A DNA stretch of 40,545 bases from a virus. The first letter of the stretch is position 1; each line of letters opens with the position of its first letter. The DNA is taken from positions 1-40,545 of the IMG/VR virus record IMGVR_UViG_3300033388_003266, one strand, 5' to 3'. The translations under genes and the position numbers were made by a program. The notes under the pieces were generated by a model. It was given only the letters and a program-made list of their open reading frames with translations, searched no databases and was not told the DNA's origin. Positions 27,395 to 35,755 of this stretch are shown in pieces.

Positions 27395-27961
27395 TTAAAA
27401 AATATCCTTTAGTCTTTCCCAAGATTTACCGGGGTCAGCATGTAGCGGGTTTGCCATAAAAGAAATGGCCTTTGATTCCTTCGAACCCTCGTCTATCCCT
27501 ATGTTTGGCAACCACCTTTTTTCCATATCCTGGTGGAACACTTCACCGGAGAATAAATCTTTTGCATATTCTTTGTCGTCTGGGTCACGGTCACCGTGGG
27601 CGCTTGCATATGATTCGTTTGCATAGATAATGGCCGCTAATGCTGCCCATGGGCCGGCTGAAGCCACCGCAGACCCACCACCAGCCGAACTACCACCAGC
27701 CGCACCTCCCGCAGAGCCTCCGCTGCCGAACAATCCACTTACCGCTCCCGACCCTCCGCTACCACCACCGCCAAATAATCCACTGACAGCGCCGCTGCCA
27801 CCAGACCCTCCGGCAGCACCAGACCCACCGGCAAATTGCTGATACGCATTCATCATAGTCCCTGGGTCAATGCCTTGCCCCTGTTGTTCTTCTTGCGGTT
27901 GTTGGGAAGGATATTGTAACCCTTGCAAGCCCGGGGGCGGTTGCTGATATTTAAAAGCCAT
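27395..27961 (-). CDS. Gly-rich virion-associated protein with internal repeats, 188 aa
   Basis: A Pro/Gln-rich start is followed by a Gly/Ser/Ala region (about 45-100) with two copies of GGSGAVSGLFG, then GPWAALAAIIYANES, which may be a short membrane-active helix, and a folded C-terminal part (DKEYAKDLFSGEVFHQDMEKRW...). It sits between the gp7- and gp20-like genes, a place with no counterpart in P22. It is probably an additional ejected or internal head protein; this is inference from context. Confidence 0.7.
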   Translation of the reverse strand: MAFKYQQPPPGLQGLQYPSQQPQEEQQGQGIDPGTMMNAYQQFAGGSGAAGGSGGSGAVSGLFGGGGSGGSGAVSGLFGSGGSAGGAAGGSSAGGGSAVASAGPWAALAAIIYANESYASAHGDRDPDDKEYAKDLFSGEVFHQDMEKRWLPNIGIDEGSKESKAISFMANPLHADPGKSWERLKDIF

Positions 27962-27962
27962 A

Positions 27963-28787
27963 TTATACTCCTATGATATTTATTTTGTCATAGTGGACGA
28001 ACATGAAAAGCCCCCTAACGCTTACTGCATCAGGTCTCTTCGTGTAAACCTCATCAGCCATGCACCCTATTGTCGAACCGGCCAGCCCCATTTTATTGGC
28101 CACAACGTTCCAGGCCCATGAATAAATGTTGAAACCTTCCCGTTCTCCGATCTTTTTGATATTCTTTTTCAACCGTCGATCTGAAAACATTCCGTATGCT
28201 TGAAGGCCCAACTGCCCAAGACCCATCAAGTTCCCGGCCTGCTGCTGGCTTCCTGTCTGCATTGCCTGGCCTGCTGCTATCTGGCCCTGCCCAAGAGTGG
28301 TTCCTATTGAGCCTGTCTGTTGTGCTATCTGTGGGGCCATACTTGGTAAACCAGACAACCCCTGAAGCCCTTGCATCTGCTGATTGTATGATTCCAATAG
28401 CGCTTTATTCTGGAGTTGCACATTATAGTCGTACAGGTTCGATTGAACGTCACCAGACCTTAGACCACCAGTCGCCGCCGCATTCCTTAAAATGGCCTCC
28501 TCCCCGGCTTCCTGACCACCCATGATCGCACCGTACAAGGGGGATTTTAAAGATCTGTCAATAATGTCTTGCTGTGATCCAGTCCCACCTTCTACTCCAT
28601 AAGCCCCGGCTATCTGTTTTAATGACCCTTCTCGGAATTGCTGGGGTAGTGCTTCCCTTTCTTTAAGATATCCCAGCGCTTCCCTTTGGTATTGGGCCTG
28701 TATCTCTGACCCTTGTATTGATGCAGCCGCCGCCGCTTCTCCTGGATCGTCTCCGCCAAAACCTAACATGTCACCAACGAAACCCAT
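27963..28787 (-). CDS. P22 gp7-like ejection protein with C-terminal SDRRLKK domain, 274 aa
   Basis: The N-terminal 190 residues are Gln/Gly/Ala-rich and helical, as in gp7-like DNA transfer proteins. The C-terminal 75 residues begin SDRRLKKNIKKIG and include IYSWAWNVVANKMGLAGSTIGCMADEV...PDAV. This resembles the S74-type intramolecular chaperone core (SDrRLK), which is common at the ends of fibres and also seen at the C-terminus of gp7-like proteins. The stop-start junctions (TAATG) couple it to the gp14-like gene. Confidence 0.8.
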   Translation of the reverse strand: MGFVGDMLGFGGDDPGEAAAAASIQGSEIQAQYQREALGYLKEREALPQQFREGSLKQIAGAYGVEGGTGSQQDIIDRSLKSPLYGAIMGGQEAGEEAILRNAAATGGLRSGDVQSNLYDYNVQLQNKALLESYNQQMQGLQGLSGLPSMAPQIAQQTGSIGTTLGQGQIAAGQAMQTGSQQQAGNLMGLGQLGLQAYGMFSDRRLKKNIKKIGEREGFNIYSWAWNVVANKMGLAGSTIGCMADEVYTKRPDAVSVRGLFMFVHYDKINIIGV

Positions 28788-29146
28788 TATTCACCTCTCT
28801 TTAGAGCATAGATGGATTTATTTGTATTACTTCCTGCCACTTTAAAAAATCCACACGTTTTTATTATCGACTTGACTTTTTTAATTTCAACTTTTGCGAC
28901 TACAAACTTGCACCAAGGAAAGATATCAAAAACAAACAGGCAAAACTCTTTTATTCCACGCTTGATCTTTTTCATCCCGGCCTTGTCGCTTGCAAAATGG
29001 CATGACGCAGCGTTTCCTTGTCTGGATACCGAGAATAAAACTTTGCACCCTGGTTCGCACCACAAAAAGTTTATATGGTTTTCATTTGTTGGGAGTCCCA
29101 TTAGGTCTCCTGTGTATGGCATAAATTTCATATTAATATCCGTCAT
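28787..29146 (-). CDS. P22 gp14-like head assembly protein (GNAT-like), 119 aa
   Basis: Its place directly before the gp7-like gene is that of P22 gene 14. The sequence KFMPYTGDLMGLPTNENHINFLWCEPG...CHFASDKAGMKKIKRGIKEFCLFVFDIFPWCKFVVAKV...IIKTCGFFKV has the LPT-N-HI start and the helix-strand-helix order ending in CGF of the gp14/DUF2824 type, related to GNAT acetyltransferases. The catalytic role, if any, is not known. The ATG at 29146 is chosen; an ATG five codons later is possible. Confidence 0.75.
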   Translation of the reverse strand: MTDINMKFMPYTGDLMGLPTNENHINFLWCEPGCKVLFSVSRQGNAASCHFASDKAGMKKIKRGIKEFCLFVFDIFPWCKFVVAKVEIKKVKSIIKTCGFFKVAGSNTNKSIYALKRGE

Positions 29147-29981
29147 CCACTAATAGTAAGTCATATCCACCAACCACGCCAAGTGTCGCGGTTGTTGAAA
29201 AACAATCCAGTCGAATATCAGTTTTTTCCGGCAACGGACCAGCAGGGGCACCATATTCATACTGCCACCATGAAGACCCTATGGTAACCAACCCTATTTG
29301 TCCCTTTGTAGCCCATGCTCCGTTTACACCATTGTTAGCCTTGGACTTCCATTTAAAACTGGCAGACTCACCATTTTTATCATCATCCGAAGTCCCTACA
29401 TATCCTTTAAGAAAATAACCGGTTTTCTCGTTTGGGATTGTGTATATGGTTTGTTGGGTCTGCCCGTCGTCTGCTGCAATAAATATTCCTGTGTCACCAC
29501 CGCCAGATACCGATATATCCCCGATATTAGTATTATTAGATCCTGCTGTCAGGACAATTGCCCTATATAACCTGATATAGTTATTGGATAAATTAACAAC
29601 TGTGGTTCCATTCAGAATAACTGTCTCGGTCTGTTCCTCCCAATTAGTGTCAAGCCCATACACTTGCATAGTCAATGCTCCTGTGTCACCACCAGCCCCT
29701 CCGTCCTCATCATCTGTGCTCGCAGCGGTACAAGCAACAGCAGAAGTAGGGAAGAAATCATAATACCCCCCACCAGACCAGATATCCGCACCAGTTACAA
29801 GAACCGCCGGGTTATGACCAAATTTGTTGACCACTGAATGGCCAGCAACGTTCCCCTTCGCAACTTCAACAAGAAAATTAGAAACAGATAGGTGCCTGCC
29901 TGGGAAAATCTCAGCTATCAACCCGCTTATAGGGTCGATAATTGCTGATTTCACTATCCGTCTGAAAATATTATCAGTCAA
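29133..29981 (-). CDS. Beta-rich virion protein, 282 aa, TTG start
   Basis: The middle and C-terminal parts are dominated by beta-strands: VTGADIWSGGGYYDFFP, TMQVYGLDTNWEEQTETVILNGTTVV, IRLYRAIVLTAGSNNTNIG. This order is one I associate with structural proteins of marine and environmental podophages. There is no ATG; I choose the TTG at 29981, 7 bases after AGAGGG, though a TTG at 29987 is also in frame. It overlaps the 109-aa gene. It may be a tail or needle-adjacent protein. Confidence 0.7.
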   Translation of the reverse strand: MTDNIFRRIVKSAIIDPISGLIAEIFPGRHLSVSNFLVEVAKGNVAGHSVVNKFGHNPAVLVTGADIWSGGGYYDFFPTSAVACTAASTDDEDGGAGGDTGALTMQVYGLDTNWEEQTETVILNGTTVVNLSNNYIRLYRAIVLTAGSNNTNIGDISVSGGGDTGIFIAADDGQTQQTIYTIPNEKTGYFLKGYVGTSDDDKNGESASFKWKSKANNGVNGAWATKGQIGLVTIGSSWWQYEYGAPAGPLPEKTDIRLDCFSTTATLGVVGGYDLLLVDDGY

Positions 29982-30303
29982 TGTCAAGCCCTCTAAAATT
30001 AAAGGTTATTCTGTCACTGTCTGCCACAACCGCCAAAACCTCCCCGGGTCCCATGTCAAAGTTGTGGTAAGCAAAATCACCGTAGTCAAGCTCGTTCCTT
30101 GCTTCCATGTTCGCTGTGGTCTCACTCTCTCCGGTAGCTGACAGCCCGTAAATAATATATTCTGATGTGGCCGCACCTGAAGAAGCGTTAAATGAAACCC
30201 TGACATATCCCTGGTACTGGCTACCTGTTGGGACTTCTGCCCATTCTGTTACAACCGCACCCGGGACTATGCCGGCAACAAGTTTTTTGAATTCATCAGC
30301 CAT
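29974..30303 (-). CDS. Hypothetical virion protein, 109 aa
   Basis: A beta-rich 109-residue protein (GYVRVSFNASSGAATSEYIIYGLS...; EVLAVVADSDRITFNFRGLDID). It starts directly at the stop of the previous gene and overlaps the next. It occupies the gp26 to gp14 interval of P22, where the tail needle would be, but it has none of the coiled-coil features of a needle. A small tail component is likely; no named family. Confidence 0.65.
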   Translation of the reverse strand: MADEFKKLVAGIVPGAVVTEWAEVPTGSQYQGYVRVSFNASSGAATSEYIIYGLSATGESETTANMEARNELDYGDFAYHNFDMGPGEVLAVVADSDRITFNFRGLDID

Positions 30304-30578
30304 TAATAAACTCTCCCATAAAAATACGATCTTGCTCTCATGGTATCAATTGATTCCCCACTATCTTCCACCTGGCCGTCACCGTCAAAGACTGGTATGT
30401 TCCCATCCCCAGCCGTTGGTACTTTTTGCATTGCATCCCCTGAGTCTGTGGCAAGCGCTATTATATTATCAATAATGTTTAAATAATCTTCAATAAGAGC
30501 CTCTGGCCAATCTGTAAGAGCCCGCAGCTCTGTAGCGCTTAAAACCAAACCCCTTAATTGTTCAACTGATACAACCAT
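30303..30578 (-). CDS. Small tail-associated protein, 91 aa
   Basis: A helical N-terminus (SVEQLRGLVLSATELRALTDWPEALIEDYLNIIDNI) is followed by GDGNIPVFDGDGQVEDSGESI, a unit frequent in phage tail and fibre proteins. It lies immediately after gp10 where P22 encodes the tail needle gp26, but it is less than half its length. It may be a shortened tail plug or a linker protein. The role is inferred from gene order only. Confidence 0.65.
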   Translation of the reverse strand: MVVSVEQLRGLVLSATELRALTDWPEALIEDYLNIIDNIIALATDSGDAMQKVPTAGDGNIPVFDGDGQVEDSGESIDTMRARSYFYGRVY

Positions 30579-31996
30579 TATGAATATGTCATCTCCATTA
30601 GTGCAAAAGCCATTCTTGATTTTGTGGCACCCCTGAATTTAAAGGCTACCCAATCGCTAACGATCCCCAACCGCCTAAGATAAAAACGTCTGTTATAATT
30701 CCCAGGTTCTCCGTATAACTCAAACCATTCGTTGCCATATATCACCCCATCATATGTCAATGAAAAAGATATTTTCGCTTCTGAATCCGTTGTATGGCCC
30801 GGGATAGTCTCAAGTTCAATCTCATCAATAGAAAACTTTTCAATTTTTAGCAGGGCTGTATACAAAAGCCACTCAGCAATCTCTTCGTAATGCGTGCAAA
30901 CGTCATTATCTAAAAGACCTATGTTCGATCCTTGCTTATCTCCATATACCCATTCAGATGAACGGGAGTCATTCACCCCATTTATGGCTCTGTATGTCAC
31001 ATCTCCTTGGACATCTGATTTTAATTTAGTCCATGCAAGCTCAACCCCGAAAGATTTAGCAACAGATTCATTAAAACAAAGAGTCTCACCAGGTAGATGT
31101 ACCAGCACGAAAGTTATATCGTCTTCTGTCCTGGCTTCCATTCTCATGTCGGACAGCTCAGGCTCAGAATATTCTTTTATAAGCTTGTCTATTTCCCGGG
31201 TTGATACCTTGATTGATGTGCCAATACCAATTTTATATACCCCTACAGCAGAATCTTTATACCCACCTGTTATAAAAAAGTTACCACCCGACTCACACTT
31301 TGCATGTGTGGCGACGATACCTATTTTCTGTGCTCTGGTCTGGACCCTGGTAAAAGAAAAGTTGCTTGTTGCATCATTCACAAAATACTCCAGGCTGTAC
31401 CGGCCCCACACCATGACCTTATTATCCTGGGTCTTTGAAAGCCCGTTAGATGGATCTGGCATAAACTCAGCGGTTGCAAACTTTAGTGGGTCAATGGCTG
31501 ATTCATCATCAATGTCAGTATGGAAAATATATTCACCATCTGTCATGAAATAATACCCGTCTACCCAGACGCCATCTATTGGGCTCCCAAGGTCTGCGTC
31601 TGTGACCTCTCGGAACCCGGCAGATGTATCGTAAAGAAAAAACTTACCGTCTGCTATAACGCCTTGAGTGTTGAAAGAATAAAACCCCTCCATTCTTGCC
31701 TGTGATTCACCCGGGACGGTTCCAAGTTCTACAACGGCCCCAGCGGTTGACACGGATACCATTTTTGTGCCTGATATTCTGTATTGATTCCCAAGCCGTT
31801 CGTTGTAAACTCCTGACCGGTCTATTCCTGAACCCGTACCCAAAAGAGTCAGCCCGGGGTATTCGATCATGTATCCCTTTGCCCCAAGGATTTCTTTTTT
31901 TACTGCATACATATTGGTGGGTAGGTTGTCCCTATAATCTGACTCAAGACCGTTGGCGATTCCATCACCTTTTATGAGATTTACAGGGCTTTTCAT
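30578..31996 (-). CDS. P22 gp10-like packaged-DNA stabilisation protein, 472 aa
   Basis: It has the same length as P22 gp10 (472). The match runs along the protein: YRDNLPTNMYAVKKEILGAKGYMIEYPGLT at the start (P22 has YLPVNMLATPKEIL...SFPGIT), TDGEYIFHTDIDDES near 135-150, WGRYSLEYF, and ITFVLVHLPGETLCFNES in the middle. gp10 forms the hub below the portal that closes the head and carries the needle and spikes. It overlaps the gp4-like gene by 4 bases. This is one of the firmest calls in the window. Confidence 0.92.
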   Translation of the reverse strand: MKSPVNLIKGDGIANGLESDYRDNLPTNMYAVKKEILGAKGYMIEYPGLTLLGTGSGIDRSGVYNERLGNQYRISGTKMVSVSTAGAVVELGTVPGESQARMEGFYSFNTQGVIADGKFFLYDTSAGFREVTDADLGSPIDGVWVDGYYFMTDGEYIFHTDIDDESAIDPLKFATAEFMPDPSNGLSKTQDNKVMVWGRYSLEYFVNDATSNFSFTRVQTRAQKIGIVATHAKCESGGNFFITGGYKDSAVGVYKIGIGTSIKVSTREIDKLIKEYSEPELSDMRMEARTEDDITFVLVHLPGETLCFNESVAKSFGVELAWTKLKSDVQGDVTYRAINGVNDSRSSEWVYGDKQGSNIGLLDNDVCTHYEEIAEWLLYTALLKIEKFSIDEIELETIPGHTTDSEAKISFSLTYDGVIYGNEWFELYGEPGNYNRRFYLRRLGIVSDWVAFKFRGATKSRMAFALMEMTYS

Positions 31997-32754
31997 GTTG
32001 ATTCCTGTATTGTTACCAATTCAAAGTCAATCAGCCTTGTGGTTATCCTTCCGGTGCTTGAGGTCGCAACGATTTTCACCTGTAGGAATGCGTCTGATCT
32101 GGTCCCATTGTTGCCAACTGCATTTATCCTGTATGAAATATCTGGGGAGGTTAAAGAGTCTGAAGCAACCGTTAGTCCGTCGTCTGCTGTTATCACATAA
32201 CTTGCAACTGTTTCCGCACCAATAACCCAGGAGTCGAAGTGTTCCACAAAGTCGTCAATATCACCAACAACCATGCGGTTTGTGTCACAATCGTTAGGAG
32301 CTTCTGCAACAGGCTCATAAAATCTTCTTGGAATACCACCCCTTCTGAATTCGTTCCCTTTCCCAATCGCCTGCCTGCTGGAATATTGTGTTTGCTTTGG
32401 AGTGGCTGTCAAAGAATATAAGGCCGACAAGCTACCGGCTGATTTTTTAAATAAGTTTTGGTCTATTTTATCGGCTGCACCCTTACCAAATTCTGATAGC
32501 AAGTGCTCCGCAAGAACCCACTTGAATGGCCCCCTGTATTCCTTGGATACACCAGATTTAGAATTGACATCGGGTGACTCTTCAAAATTGTAGTTTAGGC
32601 ATACGTTGAGGCCCCTAAGAGTAGCGGCCAACTCCTCCATGACTGTTAATGCAAGCTTATTGTCTTCGCCAGACGGCTGAACAGTTATGCCTGATATCCT
32701 CATGTGAGAATAAGCACCGTTTATCAAGTCAATCTTTAAATCTCCGGTTGCCAT
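31993..32754 (-). CDS. P22 gp4-like tail accessory factor with C-terminal extension, 253 aa
   Basis: Residues 1-155 match the gp4 plan: MATGDLKIDLINGAYSHMRIS..., an alpha-helical core ending FKWVLAEHLLSEFGKGAADKI, and TQYSSRQAIGKGNEFR (P22 has PYPSRMPTGSGN). gp4 binds the portal and begins the tail. The extra 90 residues (VGDIDDFVEHFDSWVIGAETVASYVITADDGLTVASDSL...) form an Ig-like or fibre-tail adaptor-type beta-domain that P22 gp4 (166 residues) lacks. The extension may hold an additional appendage. Confidence 0.85.
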   Translation of the reverse strand: MATGDLKIDLINGAYSHMRISGITVQPSGEDNKLALTVMEELAATLRGLNVCLNYNFEESPDVNSKSGVSKEYRGPFKWVLAEHLLSEFGKGAADKIDQNLFKKSAGSLSALYSLTATPKQTQYSSRQAIGKGNEFRRGGIPRRFYEPVAEAPNDCDTNRMVVGDIDDFVEHFDSWVIGAETVASYVITADDGLTVASDSLTSPDISYRINAVGNNGTRSDAFLQVKIVATSSTGRITTRLIDFELVTIQEST

Positions 32755-33041
32755 TCTTTAATCTCCACTTTAAGCCTGGTGATTTTTTTGTTGTGCCAGT
32801 TTCTTATGCCCTTCGCTTTGGCTTCTTGTCTGATTTCATCGTCTGACATTTCTACATGCTCGATAACTTCGGTATCAGGTTCTTCTGGTATTTCCTCTTT
32901 AATCTCATAGCATTCAGCAGGGGAGTATGACCAGCCATTGGATAGGGCATGTTCAACGGACCCGTTTTCAAACTTCTGTAAGTCACACTCTATGCCCCTT
33001 ATGATTTTTGTTGAACCTGGTTTATATAGGACTGTTGCCAT
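32736..33041 (-). CDS. Hypothetical protein between coat and tail genes, 101 aa
   Basis: It starts MATVLYKPGSTKIIRGIECDLQKF, includes GWSYSPAECYEI and ends MSDDEIRQEAKAKGIRNWHNKKITRLKVEI, a C-terminal helix-extended-helix (LEM/SAP-like) segment that may bind DNA or protein. The SNGWSYSPAE unit is common in small proteins of this position in P22-type and related phages. It overlaps the gp4-like gene by 19 bases. Confidence 0.7.
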   Translation of the reverse strand: MATVLYKPGSTKIIRGIECDLQKFENGSVEHALSNGWSYSPAECYEIKEEIPEEPDTEVIEHVEMSDDEIRQEAKAKGIRNWHNKKITRLKVEIKEWQPEI

Positions 33042-33057
33042 TTTGCTCCTTATTAAA

Positions 33058-33077
33058 GGCGGGGTTTTACCCCCGCC
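33058..33077 (-). terminator. GC-rich hairpin after the beta-helix protein gene
   Basis: GGCGGGG (33058-33064) and CCCCGCC (33071-33077) form a perfect 7-bp stem with a 6-nt loop, followed on the minus strand by TTTAAT. It is probably a partial terminator or 3'-end stabiliser for the capsid genes, since the tail genes must still be transcribed. Confidence 0.55.
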
Positions 33078-33087
33078 CGGTTAAATA

Positions 33088-34047
33088 TCATGAAGTTACG
33101 GAAACGCCACTTGTCGCGAATACCGGCAAGGCGCCAGCAACGTAAATGCCCACTGCCGCTTCTGCCATCACTGTGCAATCAACAGACGCACAGTCTTTTA
33201 GGACTACAGCACCCTGAGTCTGTGCCGCACCGAAGCCTACAGCATGGGCAGGCGTACCGGCCCCGAGGGGATTGTTTATGAACGTGCATCCGTTGAACAT
33301 CAGCATACGTTCAACGTCCGTCGCATTGGTTCCATAAACAAAAACTTTGTCCGTGTCGTCTGCTTTGCCAAACAAGAGGCAGTTTTCAAAATAACTGTCA
33401 CGGCATTTTTTCCCGGAAAGGGTGGCTGTCACCAGGACGTTAGCCCGGATATTACCGGTTTCATTTGCTGTGCTTCCAATGGTGCTATTGTAAACCATCA
33501 AACTATCACCGTTATGGAGCAACTCAGCCGCGCCTGCGTCGTCAAGATCAGTGGATTTGTAAAGTTCCATGTTGAACATCCGGGTAAACTCTCCACCTTC
33601 TGCCCAGGCATAAAGACCTTCAGCAACAGTATTCTCATTAATCACTTTGATGCCCTGAAAAGTATTTCTAACACCGGTGTTTTTGACGGTGGCAATATCT
33701 GTTGCCGCGGTCGTTACACCAACCGAAATTTTTGCGCCCTGACCGTAATGGCCGAGCGGACCATTCATACCGAGCGTGTGAACACGGTTTTTAGCAATTG
33801 TTACCATGGCTGGCTCAACGATTGTTGAATCCCCATCAAGCAGAATAAAATCGTTATTGTTTGATGCCACTTCATCAATTGCTTTGGCATAAGTTCTAAA
33901 AGCAGTACCCCAGGAAAGTCCATCATTCCCATCTGCACCATTCCTGTAATCTACATAAAAAATGTCGCCAGGTCCATGGCCACCTGTAAGGGCTCCTATC
34001 TGACTCCTGGAAACCTGCAATCCTGTGTGGAAAAAATCTCTTTTCAT
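33088..34047 (-). CDS. Right-handed beta-helix protein of the capsid region, 319 aa
   Basis: Residues 24-60 contain GPGDIFYVDYRNGADGNDGLSWGTAFRTYAKAIDEV, the start motif of parallel beta-helix (pectate-lyase-like) proteins, followed by irregular repeats of Asn/Gly/Val-rich rungs. It is encoded in the coat neighbourhood, not beside the tail genes, and is flanked by hairpins like the other capsid genes. A capsid decoration or surface carbohydrate-binding role is plausible; no catalytic residues are obvious. Confidence 0.75.
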   Translation of the reverse strand: MKRDFFHTGLQVSRSQIGALTGGHGPGDIFYVDYRNGADGNDGLSWGTAFRTYAKAIDEVASNNNDFILLDGDSTIVEPAMVTIAKNRVHTLGMNGPLGHYGQGAKISVGVTTAATDIATVKNTGVRNTFQGIKVINENTVAEGLYAWAEGGEFTRMFNMELYKSTDLDDAGAAELLHNGDSLMVYNSTIGSTANETGNIRANVLVTATLSGKKCRDSYFENCLLFGKADDTDKVFVYGTNATDVERMLMFNGCTFINNPLGAGTPAHAVGFGAAQTQGAVVLKDCASVDCTVMAEAAVGIYVAGALPVFATSGVSVTS

Positions 34048-34067
34048 GTTGCTTCTCCTTTGTTCTG

Positions 34068-34092
34068 GAGGGGATCTGAGATAGACCCCCTC
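34068..34092 (-). other. Hairpin between the decoration and beta-helix genes
   Basis: GAGGGGATC (34068-34076) pairs with GACCCCCTC (34084-34092), 8-9 bp with one extra C and a 7-nt loop. There is no T tract. It is probably an mRNA-stabilising or attenuating element. Confidence 0.45.
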
Positions 34093-34103
34093 AAGGATTG
34101 AAT

Positions 34104-34484
34104 TTATACTGTGTAAGCAGGAGATGAGTCAACCGCTACACTCATCAGACTTACAAGTTGCCAACCGTCTGTGTCGTTGGCATACATCAGCACACATTGA
34201 TCACCAACAACGGCCAATGTAACTTGACTGAAGTTCCCGCTCGCAGTTGTCGGTATAACTTCGACATCGTTAGCGTGCATGGACTGGATTGTCAACATCT
34301 GGCCAGCTTTACCATTGGGGACCGTGAGCGTAGTGACAGCTCCGGCAGTTGAGTCAACTTGAACAACTGGATGCGTAATTTCTAATGTATCAGTTGTCGC
34401 CGCGAGTGTTTGCTCCAGTATGTCCGTGGCGAAATACTCGTTATCTCTTTGTCGCCATTCCATGTTTCTTGTATATTCGACCAT
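34104..34484 (-). CDS. Putative capsid decoration protein, 126 aa
   Basis: A compact beta-rich protein: LEITHPVVQVDSTAGAVTTLTVPNGKAGQMLTIQSM, then SQVTLAVVGDQCVLMYANDTDGWQLVSL. The unit ending in D-GWQLVSL is familiar from small phage structural proteins. It directly follows the coat gene on the same transcript, the usual place for decoration proteins. The function is inferred from location and fold-like features. Confidence 0.7.
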   Translation of the reverse strand: MVEYTRNMEWRQRDNEYFATDILEQTLAATTDTLEITHPVVQVDSTAGAVTTLTVPNGKAGQMLTIQSMHANDVEVIPTTASGNFSQVTLAVVGDQCVLMYANDTDGWQLVSLMSVAVDSSPAYTV

Positions 34485-34504
34485 TTTACTTCTCCTCTGT
34501 TCAT

Positions 34505-34526
34505 GGGAGGGCTCTTACACCCTCCC
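34505..34526 (-). other. Hairpin after the coat gene
   Basis: GGGAGGG (34505-34511) and CCCTCCC (34520-34526) form a 7-bp stem with an 8-nt loop, just after the +1-frame stop of the coat gene. It may protect the 3' end of the coat message. Confidence 0.5.
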
Positions 34527-34534
34527 GAGTAAGA

Positions 34535-35744
34535 TTAATAAGTTACCGCAGAACCGCAGTTGCTGGGGTTACAAACCGTGATACCGTACCAAATAAACAG
34601 ACGATATCTAAAGTTCATTGTCACCATGATCTTTGAACAACTCAGCCGGGATTGTTCCGCCGATAACTTCAATCGCGCTTTTGTCCCAGAATAGGTTAAC
34701 TTTCTGAGTCGCATCGATATTTAGGCGGGTAATGGTTGCTGCCCCAAGAATCTGGGTGTCAATGTTTGCATATGCAGCCTCAAGGGTAGTTAATGCAGGG
34801 TCATCAGCAGCGATGGGTTTCGGGAATACTTTGATGTTAGTTCCATCGGTAATCTCAATTACGGTGAACGTCATTGCCTGGCCTGTGGCAGTTTTATCAG
34901 CAAGACCAACGGACTGAACGGCTGTGCCTGAGTTCTCAATGGTGAACTTATCACCAACAGTCAGCAGGGAAGAGTCATTAACAACCAGCGAAGCTTCCCG
35001 GTAATCAACATTGGTTACGGCCTTGGTGGTGGTGTTTACTGTTCCACCGGAAGGCGCAAAAGACTGATCACCTGTGATTGTAACGGCAGGATCTGCCCCA
35101 CCAGTAAGGTTGGGAAGGTAGGAGCCTGTGAAAACATCAAACCCGGCTACGTTTGAACCAATCTGGCCTTTCTTCCATGCGTCGCCTTCTGGTCTGCCCT
35201 GGAGGGTCTGTCTTGCTGCCAAATCCTTGGAAAACAGGAGCGTGTCACGATCATTCAGGACATAATACCGCATGTCTTCAGCAACCTGGCGCTCATTCAT
35301 AATCGCCTGGCCTTCTGCAATGAAATCGTACCCGCTTGTAGCGTTGCTTCTGTAAAACAGAGAACCCTGCTGGGCAACTGCGGTCCCGATATTCTTGTTC
35401 AATTCGGTTGCCTGCCGCCTGCCTGACTGTGCTGCCCGTCTTTCCCAGTATCTTTCTGTCCTGAGATCATCGGCTCTCTGTACAACAAAATCATTGTCAG
35501 GTGTTCCGAGAACTGCCGGGTATGTTTCCTCGATAATTCCGGTTTCAGACCCGGTCAAGTCCCATCCTGGAATGATGGGCGCATGTTGCTGGACAGGATA
35601 CCAAATAACGTTTCCCGAGTCCTGCATTCTTCCGCCATCGGGCTCATGGAAATCTGTCAACTCAACGAGCTGAGTCTGGTGCTCATAGGTTTCCTTAAAC
35701 TTGTCAACCATTACCTCTGCAATTTTACCACTTGAAAGTGCCAT
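34535..35744 (-). CDS. P22 gp5-like major coat protein; C-terminus in the +1 frame
   Basis: The zero frame (35744-34608, 378 aa) matches the P22 coat: SGNVIWYPVQQHAPIIPGWDLT (P22 [22 protein letters not shown]), GTPDNDFVVQRADDLR, an Ig-like insertion, then FPKPIAADDPA...ANIDTQ and NLFWDKSAIEVI...IPAELF. The zero frame stops at CTT-TAG. The last conserved block of the family (P22 [21 protein letters not shown]) is present directly downstream in the +1 frame as RYRLFIWYGITVCNPSNCGSAV, ending at 34535. Joined, the product has about 402 residues, close to P22's 430. The join is either programmed +1 frameshifting or a one-base error. Confidence 0.9.
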
Positions 35745-35755
35745 CTATTTACTCC

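Noticed and set aside
27630-27842. Pro-rich plus-strand frame
   Set aside because: It is the complement of the Gly-rich repeats of the virion gene on the minus strand.
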